Shown: one piece after another, positions 59,964 through 64,000 of the stretch
Layout: the number at the start of each line of letters is the position of its first letter
Position numbering within the stretch: position 1 is the first letter of the stretch
NCBI GenBank assembly: GCA_964639245.1
Contig: CAZXCU010000017.1
Span: 1 to 64,000, forward strand
DNA length: 64,000 bases
Source of the DNA: SB15 sp964639245
GTDB taxonomy: Bacteria > Chloroflexota > Anaerolineae > Aggregatilineales > J027
Direction: 5' to 3'
Notes under the pieces: generated by a model
What the model saw: only the letters and a program-made list of their open reading frames with translations
The model's database searches: none
Told to the model about the DNA's origin: nothing
Made by a program: the position numbers and the translations under genes

Positions 59964-62900
59964 ATGAACGAACAACTCGCCCGCCAAAATTTAGATGCGC
60001 TCCTAAAAAAATATCACGCCCTGACCGAACAGGAACACGACCAACTCACCGAAACCGAAGTCGTGCGGATGTTCATTGAGCCACTTTTGGAACAGGTGTT
60101 GGGCTGGCCGACCCACGATGTCAAACGCTTCCGCCGCGAATATTCCACCAAATCGGGACGGCCTGACCTGATGCTCGAACCAGAACACGGCGGGATTCTG
60201 TTTGTGGAAGCCAAAAAATTCGGCATGATTGGCGATTTAAAGCAAATTGCGCGAGTCGTGGGCAGCAACACCATCACCCCCACCCAGATGGCCTTGCCCG
60301 GCATGGCAACTGACCGCACCAGAGAAGAACAACAGGCCATCAATTATGCGTTTAAAAATGACGGGACATGGGCCATCCTGACCAATTTTGAAAAACTGCG
60401 CTTGTTTAACGCCCGACGCGACTGGTTGGTTTTATCCTTCGAGAATCCCTACGCCTACCGCGATGATTTTGATTTGTTATGGCAGCTTTCTTACCCCAAT
60501 ATTTTGAATGGCAGTCTGGATGTCCTGAGCAATCAGCGGCACCGCGAAGAAGTGGACACCGCCTACCTCCAGTTCATCAACGAATGGCGACAGCGTTTAG
60601 CCCAAGATATTGTCAACCACCCCCGCCTGAATCCGTGGGCGTTTGAGACGGATGGCAAACTGAAACTTCGCTTGCTCCGTAAAGTCGTCCAGCGTTACTT
60701 AGACCGGCTGGTACTGCTGCGTTTTGCCGAAGACCACTTGGTCATCCCCCCCGGCACCATGCGTGAAATGTACGAACTGCGCCGCACCAACCCCTATACC
60801 TTTTCCATGACCGAATTTCTGGCGCGGTTTTTCCGCCGCTTTGACGAAGCCCATAATTCCGCCCTGTTTGCGCCGGACATGACCGACCACGCCATGTTAA
60901 GCGACGACGCGCTCATGCCGCTGATTACCAAGCTGTATGAAGCCCGCTACCGTGCCATGTTAGCCGATATTCTGGGCAATACTTACGAACAATATCTCGG
61001 CAAAACGCTCGTCCAGCGCGGCAGCAACATCGAAACCGCCGACAACCTCGAAACCCGCAAAAAACAGGGCAGCTACTATACCCCGCAGGTCATTGTCCGC
61101 TATGTGGTGGACAACAGTTTGGGGCGCTATCTGTATGGCACAGACAACGGCAGACCGGACGGCAACCCGCTTGAACCGCGCAAAACCAGCCGTGAGATTC
61201 TCAGCTTGCGCGTTCTGGACAGCGCGTGCGGCAGTGGTTCGTTCCTCATCTATGCCTATTACGTGTTACAAGAATTTTATCGGCTGGAAATGCAGCGCTT
61301 GGACGATGAACGCTTGGCACAAACCAACGACCTGCTGCGACAAGGCCTGGATCTCATCGAAATTCAAATCCAGACCGCCCCGCTACAAATCGAAAAAGAG
61401 CGCATCCAGAATTACCATCGGCTGATTCTGGAAACCCACCTCTACGGTGTTGACCTTGACCCGCAAGCCGCCGAAATCGCCGTGGTCAACCTGATGATGC
61501 GGGCGCTGGAAGGCCGCCACCAAGAAAAACGCCTGCCCCTCATCCTCAATCAAAATGTCAAAGTTGGCAACAGTTTGGTTGGGCTGCGTCCCACCGCCGA
61601 CCTCGACAGCCACGTGATTGCCGAACTGCGCCGTTTGCGCCGTGACCTTGTGAACACCCCGCACGGTGCGGAACATGACCGCATTTTGCAAGATTTGGAA
61701 CGCCTGACCAGCGACCACAAAAACCAGCTGGACGCAGGCTTTGCCCCGCAGTTCACCGACCTTGAACGGGTCAGCCCGTTTCATTGGGGGCTGGAATTTC
61801 CCGAAGTTTTTTACGATGAACACGGGCAGTTGCTGGACAACGGCGGGTTTGATGTCATTTTTGGCAACCCCCCGTGGGAAATTTTGAAGCCGGACTTGCG
61901 CGAATTTTACGCCCAATTTGATGAGGCCATCGAAAGCCGACTCAGCCGCGCACAGGCCGAACGCCGCATTACCGAATTACAGGCCGAAGACCCCGCCCGC
62001 GTCGAGTTGTATACCACCCAGACCGCCACCATCACCCAGAGCGCGGCTTTTTTCCGTGCCAGCCCCGACTACACCCGACAGGGACGCGGCGACACCGCCA
62101 CCCACAAACTTTTTATGGAACGCATGTACGCCCATTTGCTCAAACAGGGCGGACGGTTGGGCTATGTCGTGCCATCCGGCATTTACACCGACTTAGGCAC
62201 GAAGGATTTGCGCGAAATGCTCCTCAATGAAGGCCAAATCCAGTACATTTTTAGCTTTAGTAATGAACGTTTTTTCTTTCCCGGCGTTGACCATCGTTTT
62301 AAATTTGCCCTCATCGGCGCACAAAAAGGCGTAACATCGGATGGCTTCTGGGCGGCTTTCCGCTTTAATCCGCGTGTCGCCATTGCCCCCGATGACCTGC
62401 CCGAATTTTTAGCCAACCCGCAGAATTTAATTTATATGCGTTTAGAATCACTAGCACGTTTTAACCCTGACAGTTTAGGTGTAATGGAGTTTCAGAACCG
62501 TCGTGATTATGACGTGGTAGAAAAAATCTACGACTCTTGGAAATTTTTAGGGGATACGGTTGATAATCAATGGAATGTGGTACTAAACCGTGAATTTGAT
62601 TTCGCCAATGACCGTCAACTGCTCAATCAGCGACAAAAAGGCATCCCATTCTATGAAGGTAAAATGATAAATCAATATGATGCTTTTTATGCACCTCCAA
62701 AATTCTGGATTAGTGATGACAAAGTGGCAATACTCTCAGAGGCGCAACAACAACAGATAAAAACCTATCGCGTTGTGCATCGTAGGATTGCTAGAACGAC
62801 TGATGAAAGAACTCTGATTGCAGCTATTGTCCCGCCCAATACAGCGTGTGAAAACAATGCAACAACAGTGTTAATCAATGGAAATTCGGAACAAAAGGCA

Positions 62901-63368
62901 AAAATTTATGTGTGCGCCCTGTTTAATTCTTTTGTCCTAGATTATCTAATCCGCTATAAGATTAGTGCGACCCTCAATATGTTTTATATTTACAGCTTAC
63001 CTGTTCCGCGTTTAATGCCCGGCCATTCCTATTTTGATGCGATTGTCCAACGGGCGGCGCGTCTGGTCTGCACACGGGCCGAATTTGCTGACCTCTGGCA
63101 GTCCGTCATGGGCGATTCCGATGACTCCCCTCTCCACTTGTGGGGAGGGGTTGGGGGTGGGGACACGGTTGGGGGTGGGGTCGAAGCAGAACGCCAGCAC
63201 CTGCGGGATGAAATTGATGCCCTCGTCGCCCATTTGTATGGTCTGTCCGTCTCCGATTTCGCCCATATTCTGGGGACATTTCCCCTTGTGTTTCCGTCGG
63301 ATGACGCAGGCCGTCGCAAAAAAGAGGCGCTGCTCGAAGTCTTTGAATCGTTTGACCTCACCCCCTAG
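59964..63368 (+). CDS. Type IIG/IIL-like restriction-modification enzyme (single polypeptide)
   Basis: 1134 residues. The N-terminal nuclease domain has GRPDLMLE (Asp68) and LFVEAKKFG (Glu82, Lys84), a full PD-(D/E)XK site. The N6-adenine methyltransferase domain has KQGSYYTPQVIVRYVV (368-382), motif I DSACGSGSF (419-427) and motif IV NPPW (635-638). The C-terminal half carries the target-recognition region, including FFPGVDHRFKFALIG, and ends with the helical DALVAHLYGLSVSDFAHIL module typical of MmeI/Eco57I-like enzymes. One polypeptide cuts and methylates. A C-rich/G-rich palindrome has been inserted in frame at 63124-63182. GGGATGGA precedes the ATG. Confidence 0.92.
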   Translation: MNEQLARQNLDALLKKYHALTEQEHDQLTETEVVRMFIEPLLEQVLGWPTHDVKRFRREYSTKSGRPDLMLEPEHGGILFVEAKKFGMIGDLKQIARVVGSNTITPTQMALPGMATDRTREEQQAINYAFKNDGTWAILTNFEKLRLFNARRDWLVLSFENPYAYRDDFDLLWQLSYPNILNGSLDVLSNQRHREEVDTAYLQFINEWRQRLAQDIVNHPRLNPWAFETDGKLKLRLLRKVVQRYLDRLVLLRFAEDHLVIPPGTMREMYELRRTNPYTFSMTEFLARFFRRFDEAHNSALFAPDMTDHAMLSDDALMPLITKLYEARYRAMLADILGNTYEQYLGKTLVQRGSNIETADNLETRKKQGSYYTPQVIVRYVVDNSLGRYLYGTDNGRPDGNPLEPRKTSREILSLRVLDSACGSGSFLIYAYYVLQEFYRLEMQRLDDERLAQTNDLLRQGLDLIEIQIQTAPLQIEKERIQNYHRLILETHLYGVDLDPQAAEIAVVNLMMRALEGRHQEKRLPLILNQNVKVGNSLVGLRPTADLDSHVIAELRRLRRDLVNTPHGAEHDRILQDLERLTSDHKNQLDAGFAPQFTDLERVSPFHWGLEFPEVFYDEHGQLLDNGGFDVIFGNPPWEILKPDLREFYAQFDEAIESRLSRAQAERRITELQAEDPARVELYTTQTATITQSAAFFRASPDYTRQGRGDTATHKLFMERMYAHLLKQGGRLGYVVPSGIYTDLGTKDLREMLLNEGQIQYIFSFSNERFFFPGVDHRFKFALIGAQKGVTSDGFWAAFRFNPRVAIAPDDLPEFLANPQNLIYMRLESLARFNPDSLGVMEFQNRRDYDVVEKIYDSWKFLGDTVDNQWNVVLNREFDFANDRQLLNQRQKGIPFYEGKMINQYDAFYAPPKFWISDDKVAILSEAQQQQIKTYRVVHRRIARTTDERTLIAAIVPPNTACENNATTVLINGNSEQKAKIYVCALFNSFVLDYLIRYKISATLNMFYIYSLPVPRLMPGHSYFDAIVQRAARLVCTRAEFADLWQSVMGDSDDSPLHLWGGVGGGDTVGGGVEAERQHLRDEIDALVAHLYGLSVSDFAHILGTFPLVFPSDDAGRRKKEALLEVFESFDLTP
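63124..63182. repeat. Family A palindrome inserted in frame within the restriction enzyme gene
   Basis: CTCCCCTCTCCAC is followed by GTGGGGAGGGG and two GGTTGGGGGTGGGG blocks. The protein reads DDSPLHLWGGVGGG...VGGGVEAE, unlike the rest of the enzyme, so it is low-complexity coding derived from a repeat. It lies in the linker before the conserved DALVAHLYGLS helix. Confidence 0.75.
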
Positions 63369-63508
63369 CCCGCTCCACGTCCGCGATGAATGGTGCGGGG
63401 GAATAAAAATTTTCAAAAGGGTCAGGGTTCTTATTCATCATCAAGCGGCAAATTTTCTAAAATCTGCTGAATTTCATCGGCACTTATATCAACTTGCTCA
63501 GTTTTGGC

Positions 63509-63517
63509 GTAGATAGT
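63509..63517. repeat. Left copy of 9-bp target-site duplication
   Basis: GTAGATAGT, identical to 63682-63690. On the toxin strand these are codons T-I-Y. Confidence 0.85.
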
Positions 63518-63681
63518 AAACCCTGATTGCTAGTTGAGTAAATAACCGTCCTCACCCCCCGGCCCCCTCTCCACTGCGTAGCGATGGGGAGCAAAAATGG
63601 CCTCTTGAAGCCCTTCTCCATGCAATGGGGACAAACAGGGCAGCTTGCTGACGGGGTTGGGGGTGGGGACTAGCAATCATG
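63518..63681. mobile_element. MITE, 164 bp, inserted into a toxin gene
   Basis: The element is flanked by perfect 9-bp duplications (GTAGATAGT). The terminal inverted repeats are CCTGATTGCTAGT (63522-63534) and CATGATTGCTAGT on the other strand (63669-63681), 12 of 13 matching. The interior has a family A sequence (CCTCACCCCCCGGCCCCCTC) and the CAAACAGGGCAGCTTGC core with GACGGG, then GGGTTGGGGGTGGGG. No coding capacity. It is a non-autonomous element mobilised by a transposase elsewhere. Confidence 0.85.
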
Positions 63682-63690
63682 GTAGATAGT
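63682..63690. repeat. Right copy of 9-bp target-site duplication
   Basis: GTAGATAGT, identical to 63509-63517. Confidence 0.85.
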
Positions 63691-63820
63691 GAGCAAAATA
63701 ATTTTATCGCCAAGACGATGATCCTCTTCAAGTTGGTGTATCAGGTTGCGGACTTTATGCCCCACCGTGGGATACTTTTTCCTTAAACGTTTTATATCGC
63801 GTTGAAAAGCTGCCGCTAAA

Positions 63821-64000
63821 TTAACTTTTGTCGGCATAGTCGGCTTCAATCTCATCCAAGACTTCATGCGCGGAGCGGACATTCCCACGAAGCGCATCGA
63901 GCATCCCCTGCCGCAAATTGGCAAGGATTTCTTCTTTGGTCGGTTCATCGTCTTCCAAATAGGAAGTTAATGCCTCATAAATAAGGTCAGGTATTGGAAG
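63821..64000 (-). CDS. Antitoxin of RelE-type toxin-antitoxin pair (5' end outside window)
   Basis: 60 in-frame codons from the window edge to a TAA at 63821-63823. The visible part ends YLEDDEPTKEEILANLRQG, MLDALRGNVRSAHEVLDEI and EADYADKS, an acidic helical tail typical of type II antitoxins that wrap around a RelE-like toxin. The stop overlaps the toxin ATG (63837) by 17 bases, a normal operon arrangement. With the toxin disrupted by a MITE, this antitoxin is now an orphan. The DNA-binding N-terminus is beyond the window. Confidence 0.7.
   Translation of the reverse strand, partial: LPIPDLIYEALTSYLEDDEPTKEEILANLRQGMLDALRGNVRSAHEVLDEIEADYADKS

Larger units (their letters stand above)
63431..63837 (-). 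pseudogene. RelE/ParE-like toxin gene disrupted by a MITE
   Basis: Reading from ATG 63837: MPTKVNLAAAFQRDIKRLRK then KYP..LIHQLEEDHRLGDKIILLTIY, then the frame runs into the inserted element. Removing the element and one 9-bp duplication restores AKTEQVDISADEIQQILENL and a stop at 63431, a reconstituted frame of 77 residues. This matches a RelE-superfamily toxin (FxRDIKxLxKKYP and ILLTIYxKTEQxDIS). It is shorter than typical RelE/HigB toxins (about 110) because the central strands between GDKI and ILLTIY are missing, so the gene was also internally deleted. It overlaps the antitoxin gene by 17 bp, as is usual for such operons. Confidence 0.85.

Noticed and set aside
63670..63948. 92-residue frame beginning upstream of the RelE-like start
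   Set aside because: The N-terminal 37 residues are out-of-frame reading of the antitoxin gene and the C-terminus runs into the MITE. The toxin starts at 63837.
1..64000. CRISPR arrays, tRNA or rRNA genes
   Set aside because: No regularly spaced direct repeats with unique spacers and no cloverleaf or rRNA-like sequence were recognised by eye; the TPR and Ig repeats are coding.

Overview
The window reads as a chromosomal segment of a mesophilic Chloroflexota bacterium of the Anaerolineae type. This is inferred from moderate GC, many secreted beta-propeller and SH3/Ig-like proteins with Thr-Pro linkers, DUF4058 and Uma2 paralogues, DUF4062-TPR proteins, and paired oligopeptide transporters. 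No rRNA, tRNA or CRISPR array was seen. A run of 100 N (16098-16197) marks an assembly gap inside a tandem-repeat gene.

Layout. 1-6.4 kb: a secreted protein (partial), a MerR regulator translationally coupled to a secreted GH43-like propeller protein, two adjacent Uma2 nuclease-fold genes, and a P1B-4 metal ATPase. 6.4-10.2 kb: a JAMM peptidase, an AT-rich Panacea-antitoxin/candidate-toxin pair, a methyltransferase-SDR overlap pair and a PEP-mutase-like enzyme. 10.3-18.1 kb: a solitary DNA methyltransferase with a nuclease-like N-terminus, an aspartase, two small genes bracketed by a duplicated aspartase 3' end, and a DUF4062-TPR protein. 18.2-31.5 kb: crotonase and alpha/beta hydrolase, WD40-like protein, SppA peptidase, two SDR/DinB-type genes with a second duplicated 3' end, a YfhO-like membrane protein and a GH38 alpha-mannosidase. 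31.5-49.8 kb: palindromic repeats and a MITE-like element, an LPxTG surface protein, an MFS exporter, a hydrolase, a WD40 protein, a DUF2971 gene, a DUF4058 cluster, a PQQ-type sugar dehydrogenase and a 1715-residue lipoprotein with 11 Ig-like repeats and a degenerate SGNH domain. 50-58.3 kb: two tandem peptide ABC transporter operons (binding protein, two permeases each) without ATPase genes. 58.4-64 kb: a histidine phosphatase, a DUF2461 protein, a Type IIG-like restriction-modification enzyme, and a toxin-antitoxin locus whose RelE-like toxin is broken by a 164-bp MITE with a perfect 9-bp target duplication.

The most unusual observations are: (i) two unrelated genes whose 3' ends are repeated several hundred bases downstream as diverged in-frame fragments, with unrelated genes lying between, one fragment now serving in antisense as the C-terminus of a membrane protein; (ii) a MITE caught inside a toxin gene, sharing its core with palindromes found throughout the window, one of which lies in frame inside a restriction enzyme; (iii) a probable Panacea toxin-antitoxin pair with an unclassified small partner; and (iv) a recurrent GC-TATRMT promoter element. 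All functional calls come from reading motifs by eye; no database search was run.
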